A DNA stretch of 64,000 bases from JARYGU01 sp033795365 (GCA_033795365.1 JARYGU010000016.1:62001-126000); one strand, 5' to 3'. Counted from the first letter of the stretch, positions 43,778-51,955 are shown. The notes: generated from the letters alone by a model not told the origin. Made by a program: numbers and translations.

Positions 43778-44686
43778 TTAGTTTGAGTACGTGCGATTCT
43801 GGTCAACGGTCATAGTAACGAGCCATGGTCGGGGATCGGGGCCGACATAGCCTGAGACCGGCTCGAAGTTTAAGCGCCCGCAAAACGATGTCTCATGTCG
43901 CCGATGGAATACATCGTCATAAAAAACCCGTGCGAACATATAGAGGGATGCGCTACCATCGATCAATTTATCAAAGTCATCATGCGTCAACTCCCGGATT
44001 CCGAATGCTTGACCAATGGTCGATTCACCAGCCGCTATAGATAGTCGTGGCATGTCTTGGTCAGGAGCGATCCCGCCTATATGTCCCATGCCTGGTGTCA
44101 TCGGATTGGGAAGAACGTCAAACCCTGCAATATATGCGACCTGATAGGCGGGCGATTGGCCAGTGTTGCGAATGTTGAATTCGTGTTTTGGCAAAGTATC
44201 CGGCCGAACGACTGGTGTCTGGGTATCGATGGAAAGGTACGCTCGGACCTGCGCGTGTCCCACCTCCCGGTCGGTGAGGATCGCCTGTCGAGTCTGTCGA
44301 AGCGACTGCCAAACGAAGTACAACCCAAAGCCGCTTATAAGCGTACCCAAACCGGTAAGCCAGAATACGGCTTGAGCCCAGAAAGCCATATCTTGTTGAG
44401 CTTGCAAATCTTTATTGGTGTTGGCCTGCTTCTCGTAGGCTTCCAATTCGCGCGCAAGGCATCCTCGGAGTGTTTCTTCAACGTCGAGGATGACGTTACA
44501 GCGGGCCGCTATTTTCTGGGTGGCCTTACGGCGTTCGTCGTCGGATCTGTCCTTCTCTTGACGATAAATTTCCCGACTTTGCTGATAAGCTGAATATGTT
44601 CCGACAACGACGTTGAGGAGCAGGAGTACGGCTAATGCTTGCGTGGTGGCCGCACCGATCTTTCGAAGAATATCCCAGAAACCCAT
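43778..44686 (-). CDS. Two-TM membrane protein of unknown function (302 aa)
   Basis: TM1 near residues 14-33 (TQALAVLLLLNVVVGTYSAY), an acidic/basic coiled-coil loop with two Cys residues (ARCNVILDVEETLRGC), TM2 near 101-127 (FWAQAVFWLTGLGTLISGFGLYFVW), then a soluble strand-rich C-terminal domain (HAQVRAYLSIDT... HEFNIRNTGQSPAYQVAYIAGFDVL). Similar proteins accompany prophages and plasmids, but I recall no function. Reversed strand and location at the end of the structural block mark it as cargo. Superinfection exclusion or envelope sensing are possibilities only. Confidence 0.7.
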   Translation of the reverse strand: MGFWDILRKIGAATTQALAVLLLLNVVVGTYSAYQQSREIYRQEKDRSDDERRKATQKIAARCNVILDVEETLRGCLARELEAYEKQANTNKDLQAQQDMAFWAQAVFWLTGLGTLISGFGLYFVWQSLRQTRQAILTDREVGHAQVRAYLSIDTQTPVVRPDTLPKHEFNIRNTGQSPAYQVAYIAGFDVLPNPMTPGMGHIGGIAPDQDMPRLSIAAGESTIGQAFGIRELTHDDFDKLIDGSASLYMFARVFYDDVFHRRHETSFCGRLNFEPVSGYVGPDPRPWLVTMTVDQNRTYSN

Positions 44687-44811
44687 TCCATCTGCCCTTA
44701 CCCTCGGTAAGTGCTCCCATGGAGGCGTTGAGCTGTCCAGTCACTACGGGCACAACTCACAACCCAGTTATGCCGTCGGCGTTTCCGTCTTCTTCGGCGG
44801 TATAGATGGTG

Positions 44812-45021
44812 TCAAGCTGGACCATGGCCGGCCTCCGCTTTGTGCTCGGCAAGCATGGCTCGGACGCGGTCACCCGCGGAAGGTTGGCGAAGCCGGTTGT
44901 ATTCAATCTCAGCCCGGTCCAGAAGTGGCTGTGCCTCCGGACCAATCAAGTCTACCAGGCGCGCGCATTTTAGAAGAAGATCTTCCGCCGCGTCGATATT
45001 CCATCTTGGAAGTTTGCGCAT
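44812..45021 (-). CDS. Small unknown protein (69 aa)
   Basis: A helical charged protein (LPRWNIDAAEDLLLKCARLVDLIGPEAQPLLDRAEIEYNRL) with GGGAGG 5 nt before the ATG at 45021. No family recognised. Same strand as the two-TM gene and the repressor remnant; may share a transcript with the repressor. Confidence 0.5.
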   Translation of the reverse strand: MRKLPRWNIDAAEDLLLKCARLVDLIGPEAQPLLDRAEIEYNRLRQPSAGDRVRAMLAEHKAEAGHGPA

Positions 45022-45148
45022 ATGCGCCTCCCTTTTCAAGAATCCACACTTTTGCCGCCGGCGCGAACGCCGAAAGCCTGTTGATGTCCCCTCTTGTGGT
45101 GTGGTGTGCTGGTGAAGCGTGGGATGACGTTAGTGGGATTGGCTTGCG

Positions 45149-45364
45149 TCAAGCTTGCCGGTCACGAAGACGCACACCCGGTCCGTTTCCGTTTGAGGGG
45201 ATGAACAATATCCCAAAATCGAGGAGGGCCTGGACTACAGCCGCTACGTTGTTGGGCATGCCGCTAATGCCGCTTTCGCTGGCCTCCATCCGCTTTAAGG
45301 TCGGAATAGATATACGAGCCGCCTCAGCAATTTCCGCCTGGGTCTTTCCCAGCAGTGTGCGCGC
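45149..45364 (-). pseudogene. Truncated XRE repressor remnant (start codon lost)
   Basis: The minus-strand frame reads ARTLLGKTQAEIAEAARI, then SIPTLKRMEASESGI, and ends GPGVRLRDRQA before a TGA. This is an XRE helix-turn-helix domain missing its first ten or so residues: two in-frame TGA codons directly precede it and no start codon exists in frame before the domain. Its last residues (RLRDRQA) echo those of the intact repressor just upstream (KLRDRQE). The two lie end to end, so a deletion or unequal exchange between tandem repressor copies is likely. Confidence 0.7.
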
Positions 45365-45367
45365 TCA

Positions 45368-45598
45368 TCATTCCTGCCGATCCCTCAGCTTCACAACACC
45401 TTCTCCGCGGTCGTCGTCGATGAAGATGACGCCGGCGGATTCGAGGGCGTGGCGGATATCATCAACGGTGCGTTCCTTAAGTTCGTCTCCTCGCTCAAAT
45501 CGCGTGATGGTGTTGGTGGAAACCTTTGCCAAGTCTGCTAACTCGCGCACTCCGATCTCAAGCGCAGCTCGCGCCATACGGCATTGAGTGGGCAACAT
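45368..45598 (-). CDS. XRE-family repressor-like protein (76 aa)
   Basis: A small helix-turn-helix protein: CRMARAALEIGVRELADLAKVSTNTITRFERGDELKERTVDDIRHALESAGVIFIDDDRGEGVVKLRDRQE. It is transcribed away from the 153-aa gene, and the region between them carries repeated GTAGCGAAAA sites, one reaching the ATG. It is the probable immunity or maintenance repressor of the element. An upstream ATG would add 38 residues encoded by the operator DNA, which is unlikely. Confidence 0.85.
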   Translation of the reverse strand: MLPTQCRMARAALEIGVRELADLAKVSTNTITRFERGDELKERTVDDIRHALESAGVIFIDDDRGEGVVKLRDRQE

Positions 45599-45675
45599 TT
45601 TCGCTACTCCGTGTCGATTTAGTATTGACGTAGCGAAAATATGCGCTAGTCTCCACACAGTAGCGAAAACGCTAC
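45598..45675. promoter_or_regulatory. Divergent operator region with GTAGCGAAAA sites
   Basis: GTAGCGAAAA at 45598-45607 (inverted), 45630-45639 and 45660-45669; the last is part of a perfect palindrome GTAGCGAAAACGCTAC (45660-45675). A rightward promoter TTGACG-N16-TAGTCT (45625-45652) overlaps the middle site. Layout is that of a repressor switch. Confidence 0.7.
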
Positions 45676-45700
45676 AAAATTGCAAACGAGGAGACTCAGC

Positions 45701-46162
45701 ATGAATATGCATGCCCCCGTCGGCGCTGCCGACAGAACTCTTTTGCCGCGCGGCCTCATTGCTAGAAGACCGGCGCGCACCTACCGCTTCCGGATGGGAA
45801 GCCCGGTCCTCAGCGGCGGCGAGGTCTGGGTCGTCATCGATCGGCAGCGCAGCTTCGCAGGACGCGAACTCTACACAATTTTCCGGCCAAGGGATGACCG
45901 GCCTTTCCGCATGGTCCTGGGATCCTTCCTGGAGCCGGCACCGGTGCGGATGCGTCCCGGCGATCTTCGGCGCCTGTTGAGCATCGCTATCGAATTAAAG
46001 GGGCCGGACGAATGGTATCTCGACGACAGACCCATGACGCCCGCAGAGCGCGCAGCGCGGCCCGGCCTGATGGCGCGATGGTCTTCAATGCTGGCCGATG
46101 CCTTTCGCCGAGGTCTCCATGAAATCGAAAGTTCGCCGCTCAGTATTGCTCCTGCTGTTTGA
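45701..46162 (+). CDS. Unknown protein under the repressor switch (153 aa)
   Basis: Unrecognised basic protein. Strand-rich N-terminal half (YRFRMGSPVLSGGEVWVVIDRQRSFAGRELYTIFRPRDDRPFRMVLGSFLEP), helical C-terminus (PAERAARPGLMARWSSMLADAFRRGLHEI). GAGGAGA lies 6 nt before the ATG. It is the first gene transcribed away from the repressor, the position of an early/antirepressor or activator gene in temperate elements. The HNH gene begins within its last 44 bp. Confidence 0.65.
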   Translation: MNMHAPVGAADRTLLPRGLIARRPARTYRFRMGSPVLSGGEVWVVIDRQRSFAGRELYTIFRPRDDRPFRMVLGSFLEPAPVRMRPGDLRRLLSIAIELKGPDEWYLDDRPMTPAERAARPGLMARWSSMLADAFRRGLHEIESSPLSIAPAV

Positions 46163-46418
46163 GCGCCAAGATGGCCTTTGCTGCTACTGCGGTCGACCGG
46201 TCATCATCACCGGTGATTTCAGGCTCCAGCAGCGGCCTGACGCGGCAACGGTCGAGCACCTTCGCCGGCGGGCGGAGGGTGGCAAGAACAACACGGACAA
46301 TCTGGCCTGCGCATGCCGGCGCTGCAATCAGGAGCGCGGCGCCATGGACTGGTTGGCATATACGACGTTTCGGCGCGGTGAGTTCATTGAGTTCATGGCG
46401 GTCATGGATCGCCGATAG
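46119..46418 (+). CDS. HNH endonuclease (99 aa)
   Basis: Zinc-stabilised HNH domain: CCYCGRPV supplies the first Cys pair, ATVEHLRRRAEGGKNNTDNLACACRRCNQERG contains the H-N-N core and the second Cys pair. Phage HNH proteins of this size often assist terminase-dependent packaging, and satellites carry them too, but here the gene lies at the far end, not beside the small terminase. It overlaps the upstream gene by 44 bp. GAGG precedes the ATG. Confidence 0.85.
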   Translation: MKSKVRRSVLLLLFERQDGLCCYCGRPVIITGDFRLQQRPDAATVEHLRRRAEGGKNNTDNLACACRRCNQERGAMDWLAYTTFRRGEFIEFMAVMDRR

Positions 46419-46424
46419 TTTCCC

Positions 46425-46454
46425 GCCAGCCGATTCCGCATGTTTCCGGCTGGC
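46425..46454 (+). terminator. Hairpin after the HNH gene
   Basis: GCCAGCCG/CGGCTGGC, 8-bp perfect stem with a 14-nt loop, followed by CTCTTG. The remaining 265-bp stretch to the tRNA holds no gene that I can support. Confidence 0.5.
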
Positions 46455-46615
46455 CTCTTGCCCTTGCGCGCCTACGGGCAGCGCGGGGTCTTTTATTTCG
46501 CTGCGGCACCACCGGGCAATCCGGCCCGAAGCAGCGTACGGCCAGCGCGGCACCACCGTCTATGACGCGCGCTGGCTGTTTGACTGCGTGCCTTACGGAT
46601 CGGCCCATTAGTGAA

Positions 46616-46668
46616 ACTGGCTATAATCTGGCTAAAAAAATTATAGCCAGTCCTGGGGGAACTGGCTA
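46616..46668. promoter_or_regulatory. Right cluster of TGGCTA hexamers with a 12-bp inverted repeat
   Basis: Copies at 46618-46623, 46629-46634, 46644-46649 (inverted) and 46663-46668. ACTGGCTATAAT (46616-46627) and its exact complement (46640-46651) form perfect 12-bp arms. Candidate integrase/excisionase arm sites; a hairpin terminator role is an alternative. Confidence 0.6.
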
Positions 46669-46683
46669 ACCTTTTGATTTTTT

Positions 46684-46760
<77 letters not shown>

Positions 46761-46915
46761 AACCGCGAGAAGCCCTATATTCTCGGCGCTTGAAGCGCAA
46801 GCCTTAAAATCGCTCGTCGGGACGAAAAGGAATAAACGGCGTGGAAAAACGTCATGCGGAACAGCACCATACCCGATGATGCGAGCGCGCTCCGCGCCTG
46901 CCGCAGGCGGCGGCC

Positions 46916-47797
46916 TCAATTCAGGGTGCTCTCGACGGTCACGGTGACCGGTTCGAATCCGGCCCGCCGCTTCCAGGTCAGAAGCCCGGTTCCCCCCTGC
47001 TCCAGGCCGCCGTACCAGATCGCCCTGACTTTCGAGGATGCGGGCTCGTCGCCGCGCAGAAGCCAGCAGGCGACGTGATAGTGCAGGAGGAGCATGATGT
47101 TGCTCTTCAGAAAACTTCTGTGCCCCATGATATCGAGATAATGGACCACATTCCCGCAACGCTGGATCTTGATGTAGCCGACGAGCCGTTCGTCGCTCTC
47201 CAGTCTGCCGTTCAGATGTCCGGGCTCCGGTAGAAAGGCGCCCCACCACATCGTCCAATGGGTCGGATATCTCGGCACCGGAACAGGCCTTGCCACCTCG
47301 GCGGGCGGCGATATGTCCGACGGCTTGAGGAACCAGAAGGCGAGGACCGGTCCGCAACTGCGCAGCATCATCGACGTCTTTACCGCGTGCACGTCGAAGA
47401 CATAGTTCGGCAAGGCGAACCTCTTGGCGACCAGGCCCGACCGTTGCGCCTTGCGGATCTTGTAGAGATTGCTCGAGGAGCGCTCCTTCAGGAGCCTGTG
47501 CAGGCCTTCGGGATCTCCGCATTTCTCAAGGTCCAGCATCATCGCGACCGGACGAAGGGCGGTGTTTTCATGTTCGCCCCCCTGGAAGCGGATATCGTAG
47601 CGCCTGGCTACGCACAGCGTGCGCCTGAAGACATGCTCGACCTCCCGGGCGTCCGGTCGCGAACAGTCCAGATCCAGGGTTATATGGTGAAACGGCTTCT
47701 TCCAGGCGCAGCCGCGGCTATATCGGCGCAATAAAACCAGTGACGGTTCCACGCCGCGATAATAACCGCTCATCAGATAGCTTGAAAAGCTCTTCAA
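46916..47797 (-). CDS. GNAT/FemAB-like acyltransferase-type protein (293 aa)
   Basis: Unnamed protein with the features of Acetyltransf_6/FemAB folds: LYKIRKAQRSGLVAKRF (the basic helix-turn before the second GNAT half), LVGYIKIQRCGNVVHYLDIMGHRSFLKSNIMLLLHYHVACWLL, and GGLEQGGTGLLTWKRRAGFEP near the end. Before the element inserted it would have lain close to the polysaccharide locus, and may modify the same polymer. A second ATG at 47773 is possible. The proteins at 21031 and here are not close copies. Confidence 0.65.
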   Translation of the reverse strand: MKSFSSYLMSGYYRGVEPSLVLLRRYSRGCAWKKPFHHITLDLDCSRPDAREVEHVFRRTLCVARRYDIRFQGGEHENTALRPVAMMLDLEKCGDPEGLHRLLKERSSSNLYKIRKAQRSGLVAKRFALPNYVFDVHAVKTSMMLRSCGPVLAFWFLKPSDISPPAEVARPVPVPRYPTHWTMWWGAFLPEPGHLNGRLESDERLVGYIKIQRCGNVVHYLDIMGHRSFLKSNIMLLLHYHVACWLLRGDEPASSKVRAIWYGGLEQGGTGLLTWKRRAGFEPVTVTVESTLN

Positions 47798-48123
47798 CTC
47801 GCCCTCAAACGGTCAAGGGCAACGCAATACTGGTCCCGCCTCAAGTACAATCCTGATACAACAGTAAGTCACGCGCGAAGACGTGACCACATTATTTTCA
47901 GCGAAACCACAGAGAAGATCAGAAATACTACGAAAGGTATGCAGCTCAAGACAATACAACCGCATCACCGGAAGCGGCATCCGGGACAAAGCCACCGATG
48001 TTGCGAAATTTGAAAGCGCGTCGCGATCTTTCAGCTTCGCTCCACGCTTTAAGTCTTTGCTTCATGCATGTCGTCATCGCAAAACCGCGGCACACTTTGG
48101 CGCGACATGCTTTAACTCAGGAC
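47798..48123. other. Intergenic region of 326 bp with a short palindromic repeat
   Basis: No gene supported. Its right end carries the repeat at 48066-48110; the left part is AT-richer than surrounding DNA and probably holds the promoter of the acyltransferase-like gene. Confidence 0.6.
48066..48110. repeat. Short intergenic inverted repeat
   Basis: GCATGTCG (48066-48073) and CGACATGC (48103-48110) flank a 29-nt centre containing ATCGCAAAACCGCGGCACAC. I recall elements of this shape scattered between genes in Rhizobiaceae; copy number here cannot be counted from one window. Confidence 0.5.
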
Positions 48124-48651
48124 TTATCGCACCTGATCGAGCAGGCGCTTGCATTCCAGAAGATCGTAGAGCGCCTCCTGAAGCAGGGCGCGATCCTCTT
48201 TCCCGACGCTGGTTTTTCCGACCGAGATTTCGGGCGCTTCGTCCCCGCCGCCGACGAAGCTGAAGAAACGGCGGCTTGCCGGCGGCTTGGCGCGCCCGAC
48301 GATCTGGTCCTCGTCGCTCATGCGCGGACCCGGCGGCTCCTCGTGGCTTGCGGCTGCAAGCGCCTCCACCGTGGCGAGGTCGCCGCTCGCGATGGCGGCG
48401 ACGAATTTGTTGCCGTTGACCTTCAGGAGCTTCTGGACGCCCTTGATCGTATAGCCGTGGTCATAGAGCAGGTGGCGGATGCCCTTCAGGAGGTCGACGT
48501 CTTCCGGCCGATAGTAGCGTCGGCCGCCGCCGCGCTTCATGGGCTTGATCTGAGAAAACCGGGTTTCCCAGAACCGAAGCACATGCTGCGGAAGATCGAG
48601 ATCGTCTGCAACTTCGCTGATGGTGCGAAAAGCGTCGGGACTTTTCTCCAT
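48124..48651 (-). CDS. MerR-family transcriptional regulator (175 aa)
   Basis: An N-terminal MerR winged helix (TISEVADDLDLPQHVLRFWETRFSQIKPMKRGGGRRYYRPEDVDLLKGIRHLLYDHGYTIKGVQKLL, about residues 10-77) is followed by a variable tail ending in a helix (ALLQEALYDLLECKRLLDQVR). No metal-binding cysteines are evident. This type of MerR gene regularly follows ihfA in alphaproteobacteria; its targets are unknown. Confidence 0.9.
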   Translation of the reverse strand: MEKSPDAFRTISEVADDLDLPQHVLRFWETRFSQIKPMKRGGGRRYYRPEDVDLLKGIRHLLYDHGYTIKGVQKLLKVNGNKFVAAIASGDLATVEALAAASHEEPPGPRMSDEDQIVGRAKPPASRRFFSFVGGGDEAPEISVGKTSVGKEDRALLQEALYDLLECKRLLDQVR

Positions 48652-48778
48652 GAAAGCCTCCCCGTCATAGCCGGCCGTATTGGGTTACGGTCCGAATCGT
48701 ATGCATTTCAGCGGGTTATTGAGGCTTATTCAAGTTCCAATTCGGAAACTTGGGCATTCATGAACCGGTTTTTTCGGC

Positions 48779-49117
48779 TTATGAGGCCGGAGATTGCGGC
48801 TTCTGCTTCGTCTTGCGCGCGATATGGGCCTTCAGGACGCGCTGCTTCAGCACGTTCGACGCCTTGAACGTCATCACCCGGCGGGGCGAGATCGGCACTT
48901 CCTCGCCGGTCTTGGGATTGCGGCCGATCCGCTCGTTCTTGTCGCGGACCTGGAATGTGGCGAAGGACGACAATTTCACGCTCTCGCCGCGCACGATCGC
49001 GTTGCAGATCTCGTCGATCACCGTTTCCACCAACTCGGCCGATTCCGTGCGCGACAGGCCGACCTTGCGAAAAACCGATTCGGCCAAATCTGCGCGTGTC
49101 ACCGTCTTGCCGCTCAT
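48779..49117 (-). CDS. ihfA: Integration host factor subunit alpha (112 aa)
   Basis: A DNA-bending HU/IHF-family protein. TVTRADLAESVFRKVGLSRTESAELVETVIDEICNAIVRGESVKLSSFATFQVRDKNERIGRNPKTGEEVPISPRRVMTFKASNVLK is full-length IHF-alpha, including the GRNPKTGEEVPI beta-arm with its intercalating Pro. A short Lys-rich tail is specific to rhizobia. The partner ihfB is not in the window. IHF may also assist the integrase of the nearby element. Confidence 0.96.
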   Translation of the reverse strand: MSGKTVTRADLAESVFRKVGLSRTESAELVETVIDEICNAIVRGESVKLSSFATFQVRDKNERIGRNPKTGEEVPISPRRVMTFKASNVLKQRVLKAHIARKTKQKPQSPAS

Positions 49118-49225
49118 CTTCCCCCACCGATTTCGTATTGAAAACGCATAATTAGAGCCAAAGACTATTGCCCTTGCCCGTAGTGGTCAAGCTCTCAAGG
49201 TCAGCTTTACGGTAAGTCCCGTATT

Positions 49226-50203
49226 CTACCAGCGAAGGAGCACCGCGCCCCAGGTGAACCCGCCGCCCATCGCTTCGAGCAGAACGAGGTCGCCCTGCTT
49301 GATGCGCCCGTCGCTCGCCGCCGCCGCAAGCGCCAGCGGAATGGAGGCCGCCGACGTATTGCCGTGCAGGTCGACGGTGATCACCACCTTCTCCGGCGGA
49401 ATGCCGAGCTTCTTCGCCGAGCCGTCGATGATGCGCTTGTTCGCCTGATGCGGAACCATCCAGTCGAGGTCGTCCGCCGAAAGGCTGGTCGCGTCGAAAG
49501 CCGCCTCGATCACGTCGGTGATCATGCCGACGGCGTGCTTGAAGACCTCCCGGCCCTCCATGCGCAGATGGCCGACGGTACCCGTCGACGACGGCCCGCC
49601 ATCCACATAGAGCTTGTCGCGATGGGCGCCGTCGGAGCGCAGCTGCGCGGTCAGCACGCCGCGGTCGGCGGTCGTCCCCTCGCCCTGCGCCGCTTCGAGC
49701 ACGATCGCGCCGGCGCCGTCGCCGAAGAGGACGCAGGTCGTCCTGTCCGTCCAGTCCAGGATACGCGAAAAAGTCTCCGAACCGATGACGAGCGCGCGGC
49801 GCGCCAGTCCGCCGCGGATATAGGCGTCGGCAGTCGTCACGGCATAGACGAAGCCCGAACAGACGGCCTGCACGTCGAAGGCGAAGCCGTGATGCATGCC
49901 AAGCCGGTTCTGGATATCGACCGCCACGGCGGGAAAGGTGTTGTCGGGCGTCGATGTCGCGACGATGACGAGATCGATGTCGGCGCCCGTGAGCCCGGCC
50001 TTTTCGAGCGCCGCGCGCGCTGCGGCCTCGCCGAGCGACACCGTGGTCTCGCCTTCGCCCGCGATATAGCGCTGGCGGATGCCGGTACGCTGCACGATCC
50101 ATTCGTCGGACGTGTCGACCATGCTTTCAAGTTCACGATTGGTGAGCACCCGCTTCGGAAGTGCTGCCCCGAAACCGCGAACCACTGAACGGATCATTTT
50201 CAT
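49226..50203 (-). CDS. fabH: 3-oxoacyl-[ACP] synthase III (325 aa)
   Basis: Condenses acetyl-CoA with malonyl-ACP to start fatty-acid synthesis. The Cys-His-Asn triad is visible: Cys115 in VQAVCSGF, His252 in PHQANKR and Asn282 in HGNTSAAS. The ATG at 50203 shares its first base with the plsX stop (TAATG), so the two genes are translationally coupled; MIRSVV at 50197 is an alternative start. Order plsX-fabH-ihfA-merR is conserved in alphaproteobacteria. Confidence 0.97.
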   Translation of the reverse strand: MKMIRSVVRGFGAALPKRVLTNRELESMVDTSDEWIVQRTGIRQRYIAGEGETTVSLGEAAARAALEKAGLTGADIDLVIVATSTPDNTFPAVAVDIQNRLGMHHGFAFDVQAVCSGFVYAVTTADAYIRGGLARRALVIGSETFSRILDWTDRTTCVLFGDGAGAIVLEAAQGEGTTADRGVLTAQLRSDGAHRDKLYVDGGPSSTGTVGHLRMEGREVFKHAVGMITDVIEAAFDATSLSADDLDWMVPHQANKRIIDGSAKKLGIPPEKVVITVDLHGNTSAASIPLALAAAASDGRIKQGDLVLLEAMGGGFTWGAVLLRW

Positions 50204-51261
50204 TATACCCCGTCGCTCATGCTGTCGGCCACGTCCTTGGCGGGACGGTCGGCATGATATTTCTGCAGATCTTTTTCTATCTTTTCTCTCAACCCGTTGC
50301 GGGCCATGTCATATCCCACGTCCACGGCGGCGGCGAAACCTTCGGCATCCGTACCGCCATGGCTCTTGATGACAATGCCGTTCAGGCCGAGGAACACGCC
50401 GCCGTTGACCTTGCGCGGGTCCATCTTGTCCCGCACGCGGTCAAAAGCGCTCTTGGCCAGGATGTAGCCGAGCCTTGCAAGCCAGGTCCGCGACATGGCC
50501 GCGCGCAGATATTCCGCGATCTGCCGCGCCGTGCCTTCTGCGGCCTTCAAGGCGATGTTGCCCGAAAACCCTTCCGTCACCACGACGTCGACCGTGCCGC
50601 GGCCGATGTCGTCGCCTTCCACGAAGCCATAATAGTCAATCGTGTCAAAATTAGCTTCGCGGATGAGCTGTCCGGCAGCCTTCACCTCTTCCTGACCCTT
50701 GATTTCCTCGACGCCGACATTCAAGAGGCCGAGCGTCGGCCGGTCGATCTCGAAGAGCGCGCGCGCCATCGCGCCGCCCATCAGCGCGAAGTCGAAAAGC
50801 TGGTTCGCATCCGCGCCGATCGTGGCGCCGACGTCGAGCACGATGCTCTCGCCCTTCAGCGTCGGCCATATGCCCGCGATGGCGGGCCGCTCGATATTCG
50901 CCATCATGCGCAGGCAGAATTTCGACATCGCCATCAGCGCGCCGGTATTGCCGGCCGAAACGGCCACGTCCGCCTCGCCCTTGGCAACGGCGTCGAGAGC
51001 CATCCACATGGACGACTTTCCCCGCCCGCGCCGCAGCGCCTGGCTCGGCTTCTCGTCCATGCCGATCGCGACTTCGCAATGATGGAAGGTGCTCGCCGCC
51101 TTGAGCTTGGGATATTTGTCCAGAATGGCGGCACATTCGGATTCCACGCCGAAGAGTATGAAGCGGGTATCGGGGTGACGCTCAAGCGCCTTCGCCGCGC
51201 CAGGGATGGCGACTGTCGGGCCGAAATCGCCACCCATGACATCAATGGAAATTCTGACCAC
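50203..51261 (-). CDS. plsX: Phosphate acyltransferase PlsX (352 aa)
   Basis: Converts acyl-ACP to acyl-phosphate for phospholipid synthesis. The start ISIDVMGGDFGPTVAIPGA, middle GNTGALMAMSKFCLRMM and GFSGNIALKAAEGTARQI are family signatures. Length is typical. It lies 109 bp downstream of the yceD gene. The rpmF gene that often separates yceD from plsX in other bacteria is absent here. Confidence 0.96.
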   Translation of the reverse strand: MVRISIDVMGGDFGPTVAIPGAAKALERHPDTRFILFGVESECAAILDKYPKLKAASTFHHCEVAIGMDEKPSQALRRGRGKSSMWMALDAVAKGEADVAVSAGNTGALMAMSKFCLRMMANIERPAIAGIWPTLKGESIVLDVGATIGADANQLFDFALMGGAMARALFEIDRPTLGLLNVGVEEIKGQEEVKAAGQLIREANFDTIDYYGFVEGDDIGRGTVDVVVTEGFSGNIALKAAEGTARQIAEYLRAAMSRTWLARLGYILAKSAFDRVRDKMDPRKVNGGVFLGLNGIVIKSHGGTDAEGFAAAVDVGYDMARNGLREKIEKDLQKYHADRPAKDVADSMSDGV

Positions 51262-51370
51262 GCGTGCTTTGTCCTTGTTTTCCAGCCCGGAGTCCCGAGG
51301 CGGGAATTCCGGTCAAAATACCCCTTTTCATCGGGGTGACAACTGAATTGTAGGCGCCATTCGGAACCGT

Positions 51371-51922
51371 TCAGTCTTTTTTCCAGTCCTTGAGGACGGC
51401 GAAGGGCGAAGGCTTTCGCTCGTCCTTCTCCGTGCTCTCGACATGTCCTGCAAAGGCCACGCCGGGTTTGCGGGGATAGGGATCGATCGCCAGCGCGGCA
51501 TGTTCCGCCGCCACCTCGCCGGCATCGATCGCATCGCCGGAAAACACGTCCGGCGCATCCGGGCCTTCGGGATCGAGGAACATCTCGCCGTCCTCTCCGG
51601 TATAGATCCTCGCCAGCTTGGAGCCCTCGGGAACGAAGACCGCATCGATGGGCTCGTCGATCTTCGTCTTGACCGGTTCCAGCGTCACCACGCAGGACTG
51701 CACGATATTCGCCATCACCCGTCCCTTGATCCTGACCCCGTCCTTCTTCCAGCGGTTGACCTGCAGTTGCGCCGAAAAGGCATCGACGGACAGCACGTTC
51801 CAGAGCCGGGCGAGCCCCGCACGCTCCTCTTCGTCGGCGGCAAGGCGCACCTCCACCGGATTGGCGGAGATGTGTCCGATCTTCACGGGGTAGGAAAACG
51901 GAATGTCCTGGTTCTTCTTCAT
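51371..51922 (-). CDS. YceD/DUF177 family protein (183 aa)
   Basis: VMANIVQSCVVTLEPVKTKIDEPIDAVFVPEG is the hallmark C-x-V-(T/S)-L-E-P segment of DUF177; in E. coli relatives it is linked to 23S rRNA processing or accumulation. In rhizobia only one Cys of the usual motif remains. It ends in a lysine-rich tail. It starts 33 bp after the cytochrome chaperone gene on the same strand. Confidence 0.88.
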   Translation of the reverse strand: MKKNQDIPFSYPVKIGHISANPVEVRLAADEEERAGLARLWNVLSVDAFSAQLQVNRWKKDGVRIKGRVMANIVQSCVVTLEPVKTKIDEPIDAVFVPEGSKLARIYTGEDGEMFLDPEGPDAPDVFSGDAIDAGEVAAEHAALAIDPYPRKPGVAFAGHVESTEKDERKPSPFAVLKDWKKD

Positions 51923-51955
51923 CTTACTCGTTCCTTTTCCGGCGCGGCCGCTCCG

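Noticed and set aside
44057..44593. 178-codon plus-strand frame opposite the two-TM protein
   Set aside because: No ribosome-binding site and mirrors the membrane-protein gene, which has clear TM segments and topology.
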